This document shows, piece after piece, positions 9,564 to 17,508 of a stretch of 64,000 nt of DNA. A program made the position numbers and the translations under genes. Every line of letters starts with the position of its first letter. Position 1 is the first letter of the stretch. The stretch comes from CAWCWK01 sp963842125. Its GTDB lineage: Bacteria > Pseudomonadota > Alphaproteobacteria > Rhizobiales > CAWCWK01. The notes under the pieces are model-generated. The model did no database searches and had not been told where the DNA came from. It saw only the letters and a program-made list of their open reading frames with translations. Location of the stretch: contig CAWJFE010000005.1 of NCBI GenBank assembly GCA_963842125.1, positions 186,001 through 250,000 of the forward strand, read 5' to 3'.

Positions 9564-9678
9564 CTCGATCTCCGGCCATTGCGTCGCTGAGGTCTGCGAA
9601 GCATCGGCGGCGATGCCATGGTCTCCGCCGCTCCAATCTGCGACAAGCTGCGGCGACGCCTCAGGTGGGAGAGCCGAC

Positions 9679-10365
9679 GTGAGCAGTGCCGGTGCCTATC
9701 GACCTCGCGTCCTTCTGGTCAACCCCAACACGAATGCCGACACGACGGCGACGATGGCCGCGATCCTTCGCCGCGCGCTGGCGGCAATTGACGCAGGCGT
9801 CGATGTGGAAGGCGCGACGGCCCCGTTCGGCCGGAGCATGATCGTCGATGCGGACGCCCTTGCCGAGGCCGCGCGCGCCGTCGAGACGCTCGCCAAGGAC
9901 CTCGGTCGAACCGAGCCACCCGCAGCCGTCGTCGTCTCGGCGTTCGGCGATCCCGGCCTCGCGGCCGTGAGGCGTCTTCTCGACGCCCCCAGTGTCGGGA
10001 TCGGCTCGACGAGCCTGGCCGACGCGGCAGCAGGGGACGAACCCTTCGCCGTGGCCACCACGACCCCCGGGCTCATTTCGTCCATCGACGCGCTCGTGGC
10101 GACGCTTGGACTCGAGAAGCGGTATGTCGGCACGTTCGTCAGCAGCGGCGATCCGCTTGCTCTGATGGCGGATCGCGAGCTACTGAAAGCTAGCCTCGAT
10201 CGTGCCGTTGCCGCGGCGGTCGGGCGGGGCGCGCGAAGCGTCGTGATCGGCGGCGGACCGTTGGCCGAGATCGCCCCGCATCTGGACGCGCAAGGCGCAC
10301 GTCTGGTGCAGCCGATCGTCAGCGCGGCCCGCGCCGTTGCACACCTGCTGCTCCCGATCGCCTAG
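9679..10365 (+). CDS. Aspartate/glutamate/hydantoin racemase family protein
   Basis: 228 residues, typical of the hydantoin racemase (HyuE)/allantoin racemase group. N-terminal VLLVNPNTNADTT binds the substrate carboxylate/ring. In the usual two-cysteine racemase scheme the first site lies in VVVSAFGDPGL (about 95-105), where hydantoin racemases have a Cys; here the residue is an Ala-Phe-Gly stretch and the second site (VIGGGPL) also lacks Cys. Start GTG 9679 with GGGAGAG 7 bases upstream gives the family length; the frame is open further upstream without similarity. The loss of both cysteines makes true racemase activity doubtful; a decarboxylase of the AMDase/maleate isomerase group or a binding role is possible. 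Confidence 0.7.
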   Translation: MSSAGAYRPRVLLVNPNTNADTTATMAAILRRALAAIDAGVDVEGATAPFGRSMIVDADALAEAARAVETLAKDLGRTEPPAAVVVSAFGDPGLAAVRRLLDAPSVGIGSTSLADAAAGDEPFAVATTTPGLISSIDALVATLGLEKRYVGTFVSSGDPLALMADRELLKASLDRAVAAAVGRGARSVVIGGGPLAEIAPHLDAQGARLVQPIVSAARAVAHLLLPIA

Positions 10366-10491
10366 CGCGCGACATCAGACCGACGGAGCCCGCTCGTCTG
10401 CTGAGCTCGGCACCATTCGGCCTCCTGCAGTCCACCCTCGATCGCCTGCAGCAATCGGAAACGCAACCGGCCGGCGCCGTCGTTCAGTGAA

Positions 10492-10738
10492 AGGCCGTGA
10501 CTTCTTCTGCGTCGCGACTTGATGCGGCTTCGTCTACGTCGCCTTCGTCATCGACACCTTCGCTTGCCGAATTGTCGGATGGCGGGCCAGCCGAACGGCG
10601 CATGCAGCGTTCGTGCTCGACGCCCTGGAGCAGGCGTTGCGCGATCGACGTTCCGCGAAGGGGACGTGGCTCGTGCATCACTCGGAACGTGGGAGCCCGT
10701 ATCTCTCCGTTCGCTGCACCGAGCGCTTGGCCGAGGCC
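10492..10738 (+). mobile_element. IS3-family transposase (OrfB, DDE integrase) remnant
   Basis: About 80 codons of an IS3-family OrfB. Reading from 10498 gives RDFFCVAT, a TGA stop at 10519-10521 where relatives have a Trp, then GFVYVAFVIDTFACRIVGW, ASRTAHAAFVLDALEQAL, and LVHHSERGSPYLSVRCTERL. These are the two central blocks of the rve domain. The second catalytic aspartate (HHSDRGSQY in active enzymes) is Glu here, and the rest of the gene, terminal repeats and the third catalytic Glu are absent. It abuts an enolase-superfamily remnant on the opposite strand at about 10735-10757, so the insertion probably helped destroy that gene. Confidence 0.8.
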
Positions 10739-11041
10739 AAAGAGTACCTGCGTCGGCATGCCTTGGCGGTGATCGCGCAAGCCTTGGCGGTGATCGCGCA
10801 AGAGATCGTAGACCTTGTGCCACCAGACGTCGCGATCGAACGGGCCCATGCCCTTGATCATCGGCCCGATCACGCGCTCGACGATACCCTTGTTGGCTAG
10901 CGTGACCGGGCTGGGCGCGAAGCAATCGCCCCAGCCGGTGATCGCCTCGTCGGCCGGGACCTCCACGAGGTAGGCCGTGCGCCTGGCATAGTCTTGCGGC
11001 GACCGGCCGAGGACGTGGCTGAGGACCCGCGTGATCCTCGT
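10735..11041 (-). pseudogene. Enolase-superfamily (mandelate racemase/muconate lactonizing-type) N-terminal remnant
   Basis: About 100 codons on the minus strand: TRITRVLSHVLG at the expected N-terminus (ATG replaced by ACG at 11039-11041), then TAYLVEVPADEAITGWGDCF, VIGPMIKGMGPFDRDVWWHK, and LRDHRQGMPTQVLFGLG. This is the capping domain of a sugar-acid dehydratase or racemase. The barrel domain, with all metal ligands and catalytic residues, is missing; an IS3 transposase remnant follows directly. A 21-base tandem duplication lies inside it (10760-10801). Confidence 0.75.
10760..10801. repeat. Perfect 21-bp tandem duplication
   Basis: GCCTTGGCGGTGATCGCGCA plus one A occurs twice in direct succession (10760-10780 and 10781-10801). 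On the minus strand it duplicates seven codons (LRDHRQG) of the enolase-superfamily remnant without shifting the frame. It looks like a recent slippage or assembly duplication in an already broken gene. Confidence 0.9.
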
Positions 11042-11290
11042 GCCGCCGCCGGTGCGAGCGCGCGGGTGACATGCGTGACGACGTCGTCGTCGTCGATCGT
11101 GAGCGCCGAGCAATCGTGACCGATCCCCGACGTGCCGATGCCGCCAGCGGCAGGTCGATGTCGTATTCGATGCTGTCGATCCAGATCTCGCTGGAGCGCA
11201 GCGCACCGGCGAGGCGCTCCGGTCGTAGGCGCGCTGCCGCGGAGAGGGCGATCGGTCGGGAGATCCGATGCAGGTTCTGCCTATTGCGCC
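11042..11290 (-). other. Unresolved decayed coding stretch
   Basis: Between the enolase and IclR remnants. On the minus strand one frame reads ERLAGALRSSEIWIDSIEYD then IDLPLA, and after a frame change GGIGTSGIGHDCSALTIDDD followed by DVVTHVTRALAPA. The composition is coding-like. The second part faintly resembles the C-terminal end of class III aminotransferases (…LTIDDDDV…), but I cannot assign it with confidence. No intact ORF of known type is present on either strand. Confidence 0.4.
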
Positions 11291-11745
11291 CTCGATTCCG
11301 GGGTCGGTATCCGCGATCGACGCCTGATGGAGCTTTGCCTGCCGGACCAAGCGTTGCAGGAGCCGCTCCAGCGAACGCCCGGCGAGATGACGGTGGCGGT
11401 GTCGATCAGCGAGGGCAGAAGCTCGCGGCCGTCCTGCGCATCGTTCCAGGTGTAAGCGGAGATCGAGCAGAGGACCGCCGTCGAGGCACGGCCGTCCGGC
11501 ACCCGGACCGGCGCGACGGCGCCGACTTCGTCGAGGATCAACCGGCTATGCGTGACGGCACTCCGCCTCGGGCCAGGTCGCCAGGATCGCGCGCCCGGCA
11601 GAGATGCTGAGCGCCGGTAGGCGGCGGCCGACCACCGTCGCCGCGAACTGCGTTCGTTTGCAGGGCAGGCGCGTGACATGGACGATATGATCGCCGGATA
11701 TCCCGGCAAGGTTGATCGTCTCGTCGAGCCGCTCTCTTCGTACTG
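11290..11745 (-). pseudogene. IclR-family transcriptional regulator, C-terminal (effector-domain) remnant
   Basis: Minus-strand remnant of an IclR effector domain. One frame gives ERLDETINLAGISGDHIVHV and then RRLPALSISAGRAILATWPE (the conserved DET-N and lPa-sS.GrAiLA blocks), ending in a stop. After an internal gap a second frame gives GAVAPVRVPDGRAST and RELLPSLIDTATVIS, the IclR C-terminal helix. The winged-helix DNA-binding domain and roughly 40 residues of the middle are missing, so it cannot act as a regulator. It probably once controlled the enolase-type gene that follows on the same strand. Confidence 0.72.
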
Positions 11746-11790
11746 GTGCTGACGATCAACCTGATGGACGTTGGGCTGCGAGACGTCGCC
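11728..11790 (+). pseudogene. Oligopeptide ABC permease (DppC/OppC-type) C-terminal tail remnant
   Basis: A short plus-strand reading, ALFVLVLTINLMDVGLRDVA, matches the last membrane segment and NL-GDGLRD tail of DppC/OppC/GsiD-type permeases. It runs directly into the remnant of the cognate ATPase, as would be left by internal deletions of a dpp/gsi operon. Only about 20 codons remain, so the call rests on this motif and on the neighbour. Confidence 0.5.
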
Positions 11791-12134
11791 GCATGGCCAG
11801 CGCCGGCGCGTCGCCATCGCCCGCGCTCATCGAGTGCCGCGAGATCGTCATATGCGACGAGCCGAACTCGGCGCTCGACGTCTCGGTGCAGAACCAGATC
11901 CTCGAGCTTTTGGGCGAGCTTTGCGACGAGTTCGGCCTCGCCTGCCTCTTCATCAGCCATAACCTCGCCGTGGTCGCGCACCTCGCTACGCGGGTGGCCG
12001 TGATGCATCTCGGACGGATCGTCCAGGAAGCCAGCGTCGGCGGGCTCCTCGACCACGCGCGCCATCCCTATTCGGAGGCGTTGCTGCAATCGATCCTGAC
12101 GCCGGAGCCGGAGCTCGGCGTACCCAACACGTAG
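11786..12134 (+). pseudogene. Oligopeptide ABC transporter ATPase (DppF/OppF/GsiA-type), C-terminal remnant
   Basis: Carries SPHGQRRRVAIARA (degenerate ABC signature; normally LSGGQ), a frameshift near 11830, then IVICDEPNSALDVSVQNQIL (Walker B and D-loop; normally DEPTSALD), LFISHNLAVVAHLATRVAVM with the switch histidine, and the C-terminal HARHPYSEALLQSILTPEPE segment of peptide/nickel transporter ATPases. Walker A and the whole N-terminal half are missing. It is followed by a gamma-glutamyltransferase remnant, a pairing reminiscent of glutathione or gamma-glutamyl-peptide uptake. Confidence 0.82.
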
Positions 12135-12149
12135 CTCGGCGATGCCTGA

Positions 12150-12517
12150 CGAAGGTCTGCCCCGTCATCAGCGACATGCGCTTCGCCTTCGGAGCGTCGG
12201 GCGGGCGCAAGATCGTCGGTGCCGTTCTCCAGCTTTCCTCCTTCGTCGCCGATTACGGGCCCTCGCTCGAAGAGGCCTTCCACCCTCCGCGCATCGACGT
12301 CTTGGGCGACGACGTGGTAGTGGCCAACGAGACCTTACCGGACGCCATCATCGATACGCTGGCGCCCGACCATTCCGTGACCCGCACGCGCCGCACGGTC
12401 TTTCCCTACGCCTTCGCCTGTCCCGAGGGCGTTGCGCGCCACGGCCATCTCGATGGCGGGTGCACCGAGATCATGTCGCCCTGGGGCGACGCCGTCGCCG
12501 AACCGGAGGCTCCATGA
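12150..12517 (+). pseudogene. Gamma-glutamyltransferase, C-terminal (small-subunit) remnant
   Basis: Reads VCPVISDMRFAFGASGGRKI, then a DYGPSLEEAFHPPRIDV block and a C-terminal CTEIMSPWGDAVAE. These match the end of the small subunit of GGT/acylase-type Ntn hydrolases (the GASGG region binds substrate). The large subunit and the catalytic Thr are absent, and no start with a ribosome-binding site is visible. The stop (12515-12517) overlaps the start of the M20 peptidase as ATGA, so the two genes were once an operon. Confidence 0.75.
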
Positions 12518-13926
12518 CCCACAATGAGATGACGCACGACGAGAGGACCCGCGACGGCGCCATCACCCGCGCGACCGCCTATTTCGACGACGGACGCTTC
12601 CAAGGTGACCTTGCCGGCCTCGTCGCCTTCGAGACCGAGAGCCAGGAGCCCGCGCAGCGCCCGGAGCTCCATCGCTACCTCGACGAAGCGATGCGGCCCC
12701 GGCTCGAGGCGATGGGGTTCGCCTGCACGTCGCACGACAACCCCGATCCGCGCGGCGGCCCGCTCCTCGTCGGGACTCGCATCGAGGATCCCGACTTGGA
12801 GACCGTCCTCACCTACGGCCATGGCGATGTGATCCGCGCCCAGACCGGGCAATGGCGCGAGGGGCTGCACCCCTTTCGCCTCGCCGAGGAGGGCGAGCGG
12901 CTCTACGGGCGCGGCACGGCCGACAACAAGGGACAGCACCTCGTCAACGTCGCGGCGCTCGAAGCGGTCCTCGCCGAGCGGGGGCGGCTCGGCTTCAACG
13001 TCAAGATCGTCATCGAAACGTCGGAGGAGACCGGGTCGGCTGGGCTGCCCGAATTCTTCGCCGCCGAACGCGAGCGGCTGGCAGCCGACGTGCTCATCGC
13101 ATCGGACGGACCGCGCCTCCAGCCGGGCACGCCGACCCTCTTCATGGGTTCGCGCGGCGGCGTGAGCTTCGACCTGACGGTGACGCTGCGCGACGGCGCG
13201 CACCATTCAGGCAACTGGGGCGGGCTCCTGGCCGACCCGGCGATGATCCTCGCCCACGCGCTGACCACGATCTGCGACCGGCGCGGCCAGATCCTGATCC
13301 CCGAATGGCGCCCCGACAGTCTGACCGAGAGCGTTCGGGCGGCCCTCGAAGGCCTGCCGGTCGAGGAGGGCGATGGACCGGCCGTCGACACCGACTGGGG
13401 CGAGGAGGGTCTTAGCCCCGCCGAGCGCGCCTATGGCTGGAACGCCTTCACCATCCTGGCCCAGACGTCCGGCGTGCCCGAGGCGCCCGTCAACGCCATA
13501 TCGGCCAGCGCGCGGGCGGCCTGCCAGCTGCGCTACGTCGTCGGCACCGATGTCGACGACATCCTCCCGGCCCTCAGGCGGCATCTCGATGCGCAGGGCT
13601 TCGCGATGGTCGAGATCACGCCGCACGACCGCGGCTTCTTCCGCGCCACGAGGCTCGACCCCGATCATCCCTGGGTCCGCTTCGTCGCCGCGTCCGTGGA
13701 GCGAACGGCAGGAAGGCCGCCGCACATCCTACCGAACCTCGCCGGCTCACTCCCGAACGACAGCTTCGCCGAAATCCTCGGCCTGCCGACCGTCTGGGTG
13801 CCGCACTCCTATCGCGGCTGCTCGCAGCACGCGCCGGACGAGCACGTGCTGAAGTCGGTCTGCCGCGACGCCCTGCGCGTGATGGCCGGCCTCTTCTGGG
13901 ACATCGGCGATCGCCGCGCCGCGTGA
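12514..13926 (+). CDS. M20-family metallopeptidase (ArgE/DapE/CPG2-like)
   Basis: 470-residue zinc peptidase/deacylase. Metal and catalytic motifs: TYGHGDVI (first His), the bridging Asp in YGRGTADNKGQ, SEETGS (the general-base Glu pair), an Asp in LIASDGPRL, and the lid-domain His in AHHSGNWGG. ATG 12514 has GGAGG 6 bases upstream and overlaps the GGT remnant stop (ATGA). Family members hydrolyse dipeptides or N-acyl amino acids in the cytoplasm. With GGT and oligopeptide transporter remnants upstream it is likely the last intact gene of a peptide-use operon. Confidence 0.87.
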   Translation: MTHNEMTHDERTRDGAITRATAYFDDGRFQGDLAGLVAFETESQEPAQRPELHRYLDEAMRPRLEAMGFACTSHDNPDPRGGPLLVGTRIEDPDLETVLTYGHGDVIRAQTGQWREGLHPFRLAEEGERLYGRGTADNKGQHLVNVAALEAVLAERGRLGFNVKIVIETSEETGSAGLPEFFAAERERLAADVLIASDGPRLQPGTPTLFMGSRGGVSFDLTVTLRDGAHHSGNWGGLLADPAMILAHALTTICDRRGQILIPEWRPDSLTESVRAALEGLPVEEGDGPAVDTDWGEEGLSPAERAYGWNAFTILAQTSGVPEAPVNAISASARAACQLRYVVGTDVDDILPALRRHLDAQGFAMVEITPHDRGFFRATRLDPDHPWVRFVAASVERTAGRPPHILPNLAGSLPNDSFAEILGLPTVWVPHSYRGCSQHAPDEHVLKSVCRDALRVMAGLFWDIGDRRAA

Positions 13927-13965
13927 AGGTGTCTTGCGCCTTCGAGTCCGAAGGTTCCGCACACG

Positions 13966-14049
13966 CGCTGGAGGAAGGTCGCTCCGACGCTGCAACCCGG
14001 CGACGTGGTGATCTTGGATGACATACCGACCGCGAAGCCAGCGGCCAGG
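13966..14049 (+). mobile_element. IS630-family transposase scrap
   Basis: A short reading from 13969, WRKVAPTLQPGDVVILDD, matches the PTL-PGDVVILDNLGSHK block of IS630-family transposases, which holds the second catalytic Asp. No further transposase sequence or terminal repeats are present. It sits between two convergent genes (M20 peptidase and nanA). Confidence 0.6.
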
Positions 14050-14084
14050 TGTGAGCCGTTCGAGAAGGCGAGGGCGGGACTGGT

Positions 14085-14990
14085 TCACACCAACCAGGCG
14101 CTGACCTCGGGTCGCTCGAGTACGGCGCGCATATGCGCCTCTGCCTCGGTGTCGGAGATGCGCAACGCCATGGGCGCCCGGGTCGGGCCGCAATCGATGC
14201 CGAGGATGCGCAGAGCGGCCTTCATGCCGGGCAGAACGCCGGTCTCCAGCAGTGCCTCGACGAAGATCTGCGATGCGTCCTGCAACTCGCGAGCGCGGGG
14301 CAGATCGCCGGCCCGCAGCGCCCTGTCGAGCGCGACGTAGAGCTTGCCCAGAATGTTGTACGTCGTACCGATCCCGCCATCGGCGCCCAGCACGGCGCCG
14401 GTCAGGTAGATCTCGTCGAAGCCGAAGAAATAGCTCTTGTCCGGGCGCCGGCGGCGCAGCATCGAGAACTTGAAGAGATCGGTCGACGTGAACTTGATGC
14501 CCGCGACGTTCGGAAGATCGAGGATGCGTTCGAGCGAGGTCAGAGGGATCGGCCGGCCCGTGCGTATCGGCACCTCGTAGACGATCAGGGGAAGGTCGGT
14601 CGCACTGGCCAGATCGCGGTAATAGCCTTCGATCTCGGCGTCGCTGAACGGGTAGGAATGCGGGGGCAGGGCCGACAGGCCATCATAGCCCAACTTCGCC
14701 GCACGCTGCGCGAGCCGGATCGAATCACGCAGGTTCGGCATACCGACATGAGCGATGAGTTTGGTCCCGCCACCGTTCTCCACGCAGTCCGCGACAACCT
14801 CTTGCTGCGCGGCCAACTCGGCAAAGTCCAGAAGACCCGCCTCTCCGCTACTGCCGCCGACATAGAGCCCGCTCAGGCCCTGTCTCGACACATAGGCTGT
14901 CAGGTCTCGCTGGCGGCCTTCGTCGAACGCGCCCTCATCGTCAAGACCGGTCATCAGGGCGGCGAACATGCCGGACAGTCGTTCAGTCAT
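14085..14990 (-). CDS. nanA: N-acetylneuraminate lyase (DHDPS family)
   Basis: 301-residue TIM-barrel class I aldolase that splits N-acetylneuraminate into pyruvate and N-acetylmannosamine. Diagnostic features: GLYVGGSSGEAGLL (41-54, carboxylate-binding, as in E. coli GLYVGGSTGEA), the catalytic Tyr in LIVYEVP (Y138) and the Schiff-base Lys in GIKFTSTDLFKF (K166), one position from the E. coli residues Y137/K165. The TST-DLF pattern separates it from DapA. ATG 14988-14990 is used; the frame stays open upstream without similarity. It is transcribed divergently from the GntR-siaPQM-nanEK operon. Confidence 0.88.
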   Translation of the reverse strand: MTERLSGMFAALMTGLDDEGAFDEGRQRDLTAYVSRQGLSGLYVGGSSGEAGLLDFAELAAQQEVVADCVENGGGTKLIAHVGMPNLRDSIRLAQRAAKLGYDGLSALPPHSYPFSDAEIEGYYRDLASATDLPLIVYEVPIRTGRPIPLTSLERILDLPNVAGIKFTSTDLFKFSMLRRRRPDKSYFFGFDEIYLTGAVLGADGGIGTTYNILGKLYVALDRALRAGDLPRARELQDASQIFVEALLETGVLPGMKAALRILGIDCGPTRAPMALRISDTEAEAHMRAVLERPEVSAWLV

Positions 14991-15128
14991 CGCTGGTCTC
15001 GAACTCCGTCTGTCTGCGCTACAGATCCTTCTGGCAGGACCGCATGATCTACGTGGACGTACGACAGTGCGTAACTCTGCGCACGATCGCACGATACAAG
15101 ATAGTTATTATTTGACAATCTAGAATTC

Positions 15129-15150
15129 TGGTAATACCAAAAGTTGGTAA
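15129..15150. promoter_or_regulatory. Probable GntR operator in the nanA/siaP divergent promoter
   Basis: TGGTAATACCA (15129-15139) is a perfect inverted repeat around one A, followed by a further TGGTA half-site (15145-15149) in direct orientation. It lies 22 bases upstream of the GntR start and just after a TTGACA hexamer (15112-15117). FadR-subfamily GntR regulators commonly bind TGGTnnnACCA-like palindromes, so autoregulation plus control of the divergent nanA is plausible. Confidence 0.5.
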
Positions 15151-15160
15151 GGAGGATCCG

Positions 15161-15904
15161 GTGAACGCCCAGACTGACAGCTTGCATGCGCAACGACGCA
15201 CGCCGGATGTGATCGCGAACACCCTGATCGCGGAGATCAGGAGCGGCGCGTTCAAGTCCGATGCCCCGCTCCCGACCGAGCGCGACCTATGCGACCGGTT
15301 CTCCGTCTCGCGACCCACCGTACGCGAGGCGCTCTCGCAGATGCAGATGCGCGGCTATGCGACCGCCGGCGCCGGCAAGCGCCCTCGTGCCGCGCTGCCC
15401 TCGATTGAAACGGTTCTGAGCAGCACCGGCACGCTGATCCGAGAGATCCTCGGCGATGCGGAGGGCGGCGCCCATCTGGAACAGATGCGTCAGTTCGTGG
15501 AGGTGGGCGCCACCCGCGAGGCTGCGAAGCGGGCCGACACCATCCAATTGGCCAAGCTGCAAGCCGCCCTCGAGCGCAACTTCAAGGCCATCGGCACCGC
15601 CGATTTCGCGCCCACCGACATCGCCTTCCACCGTGCGCTGGTTTCGGTCGTCGGCAACCCCGTCATCCTGACGCTGCACGACATGTTCGTGACCACCATG
15701 ATCGCCCATCGCCCGCCGACGGACGATGCGACCCGCTATGATCGCGTCGCCTATGACGAGCACCGCGGGATCTATCAGGCGATCCTGGAGGGCGACGTCG
15801 CGGCGGCGGCCGACGTGATGGATCGCCACCTGGCCCGGTCCTACCGCGCACGCCTCGAAGCACCGCGTCTGGCGCCTGAGAACGACGGGCGCATCACCCA
15901 TTGA
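15161..15904 (+). CDS. GntR-family (FadR/FCD) regulator of sialic acid genes
   Basis: 247 residues. The N-terminal winged helix carries LPTERDLCDRFSVSRPTVRE (about 40-60, recognition helix SRPTVREAL), and a C-terminal all-helical FCD domain (about 100-235) with the metal-binding His/Asp pattern (DIAFHRALV, DEHRGIYQAI, MDRHLARSY). GTG 15161 follows AAGGAGG with a 5-base spacer. Position between divergent nanA and the siaPQM-nanEK genes makes it a NanR-like functional counterpart; the effector (Neu5Ac or ManNAc-related) is inference. Confidence 0.83.
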   Translation: MNAQTDSLHAQRRTPDVIANTLIAEIRSGAFKSDAPLPTERDLCDRFSVSRPTVREALSQMQMRGYATAGAGKRPRAALPSIETVLSSTGTLIREILGDAEGGAHLEQMRQFVEVGATREAAKRADTIQLAKLQAALERNFKAIGTADFAPTDIAFHRALVSVVGNPVILTLHDMFVTTMIAHRPPTDDATRYDRVAYDEHRGIYQAILEGDVAAAADVMDRHLARSYRARLEAPRLAPENDGRITH

Positions 15905-15954
15905 ACCGGCTCAGCCCATCTGCCGCGCAGTCCCCACCCCCCAAGGAGAAGACC

Positions 15955-16929
15955 ATGACACGCAAACCCACCCTCAAAACCGCGCTACTCGCCTGCGCCG
16001 CGACCCTGGTCCTGGCCAGTCCCGCGATCGCCGAGCGCGAACTGACCTTCGGCCTGCAGGACAATGAGAGTTCGAACGTCTACAAGGGCGCGCAGGAGTT
16101 CGCGAGCAAACTCGAGGAGCTCTCAGGCGGCGAGCTGACCGTGAACCTCTTCCCGTCCTCGACGCTCGGTGACTTCAAGGCGATGGTCGCACAGCTCCAG
16201 GCGGGCGAACTCGACATGGTCATCACCGGCTATCCCGACATGAGCTATGTCATTCCCGAGCTCAACCTCGTCGGTGCGCCATACGTCGCCGATGATTTCG
16301 CTCACCTTCAGGAGATCATCGAGGGTCCCTGGGGCCAGGAAATGGCGACGAAGTTCATGGAGAACGGCGTCCACCTACTGGACGTCTGGTATTACGGCAC
16401 TCGCCAGACGACGTCGAACCGGGCGATCGAGTCGATCGAGGACATGGAGGGCCTGCGCCTTCGCACGCCGAACGTGCCCTTCCTGATCGCCTATGCCGAG
16501 AATGTCGGTGCCACGCCGGCGCCGGTCGCGTTTGCCGAGGTCTATCTCGCGCTCCAGACCAATCAGGTCGACGCCGAGGAGAATCCGCTGCCCACCATCG
16601 AGGCGATGAAGTTCTACGAGGTGCAGTCGCATATCGCGATGACCAACCACTTCGTCGCATCCTCCGCCGTGCAGATCTCGCATGATCTCTGGGTCGGCCT
16701 CAGTGACGAGGAGAAGGGCTGGATCGCCGAGGCGGTCGAGGCCGGAGGCGAGCTGAACGACAGTCTGACCGAGCAGGCCGAGGCCGATCTGGTCGCGACC
16801 TTCGAGGGCCGGGGGCTGACCATCACACGCCCCGATCTGGCGCCGTTCCGCGCGGCGATGCAGCCCTATTACGACACGCTGGAAGCCGAGTTCGGCGAGG
16901 GTGCCATCGCCAACGTGCGCGGCCGGTAG
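15955..16929 (+). CDS. siaP: TRAP transporter substrate-binding protein, DctP family (sialic acid, SiaP-like)
   Basis: 324-residue periplasmic binding protein with a Sec signal (MTRKPTLKTALLACAATLVL, cut near AIA-ER). DctP-fold features: LTFGLQDNESSNVYKGAQEF at the mature N-terminus, the conserved Arg in the EDMEGLRLRTPNVP strand that salt-bridges the ligand carboxylate, and NHFVASSAVQIS. AAGGAGAA lies 5 bases before ATG 15955. Being followed by TRAP membrane subunits and nanE/nanK, sialic acid is the most likely ligand, though the sequence alone only proves the family. Confidence 0.85.
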   Translation: MTRKPTLKTALLACAATLVLASPAIAERELTFGLQDNESSNVYKGAQEFASKLEELSGGELTVNLFPSSTLGDFKAMVAQLQAGELDMVITGYPDMSYVIPELNLVGAPYVADDFAHLQEIIEGPWGQEMATKFMENGVHLLDVWYYGTRQTTSNRAIESIEDMEGLRLRTPNVPFLIAYAENVGATPAPVAFAEVYLALQTNQVDAEENPLPTIEAMKFYEVQSHIAMTNHFVASSAVQISHDLWVGLSDEEKGWIAEAVEAGGELNDSLTEQAEADLVATFEGRGLTITRPDLAPFRAAMQPYYDTLEAEFGEGAIANVRGR

Positions 16930-17028
16930 TCGAGGCTAGATCGTCGAGCGCAGGCATCGCGCCTGTCATCGATCTGCGCGGACGGGGGACCGCCCGCGCA
17001 ACTGCCTCGCTTGGAAAGGGTGAAGCTC

Positions 17029-17508
17029 GTGGCGCAGCCGCGCAAATACAGCATCGAAGGCCTCGTCGCGTCGGCGATCTTCGTCGTCCTGATCGGGGTC
17101 GTCCTCGTGCAGGTGTTCGGGCGAACGCCCGTGCTTCGCGGGCCCGTCTGGACGGAAGAAGCGGCACGCTGGCTCTGGGTCTGGATGGCGTTCATCGCCA
17201 TCGCCGAGGTGGAGCGCCAGGACGGTCAGCTGAAGATGGCGTTCCTGGCCGAGCTCCTGCCCGAAGGCGTGCGCCGCGCGCTCTACACGGTCATCGATCT
17301 CGTCTATCTCGGCATCATGTGCCACCTCGCATGGATCGGCTACAAGACCGTGCTGCGCACCTCCAACAACATCACCGTCACCCTGCCGACGACCGATGCG
17401 CTGCTCTACGCGTCGGGCTTCGTCGCCGCCCTCCTCATCATCCATCGGATCATCCGCCGCCTGATCGGGCGGCGCGACGTCTCGGTGACGCGGGAGCCCG
17501 CGCTGTGA
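17029..17508 (+). CDS. siaQ: TRAP transporter small permease (DctQ/SiaQ)
   Basis: 159-residue four-helix membrane protein of the DctQ type, with EEAARWLWVWMAFIAIA in the second helix, the family hallmark (E-R-W--W--F-G). GTG 17029 is chosen because GGAAAGGG lies 8 bases upstream; in-frame TTG 17011 and GTG 17020 are alternatives. Stop overlaps the large permease start as GTGA. Confidence 0.85.
   Translation: MAQPRKYSIEGLVASAIFVVLIGVVLVQVFGRTPVLRGPVWTEEAARWLWVWMAFIAIAEVERQDGQLKMAFLAELLPEGVRRALYTVIDLVYLGIMCHLAWIGYKTVLRTSNNITVTLPTTDALLYASGFVAALLIIHRIIRRLIGRRDVSVTREPAL

Noticed and set aside
11709..11762. 12-bp inverted repeat AGGTTGATCGTC ... GACGATCAACCT
   Set aside because: Looked like transposon ends, but both arms are explained as coding sequence: the IclR DETINL block on minus and the permease TINL block on plus.
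15901..15954. Possible start of the sialic acid binding protein at 15901
   Set aside because: It would put 18 non-signal residues before a clear signal peptide; AAGGAGAA and ATG 15955 fit better.
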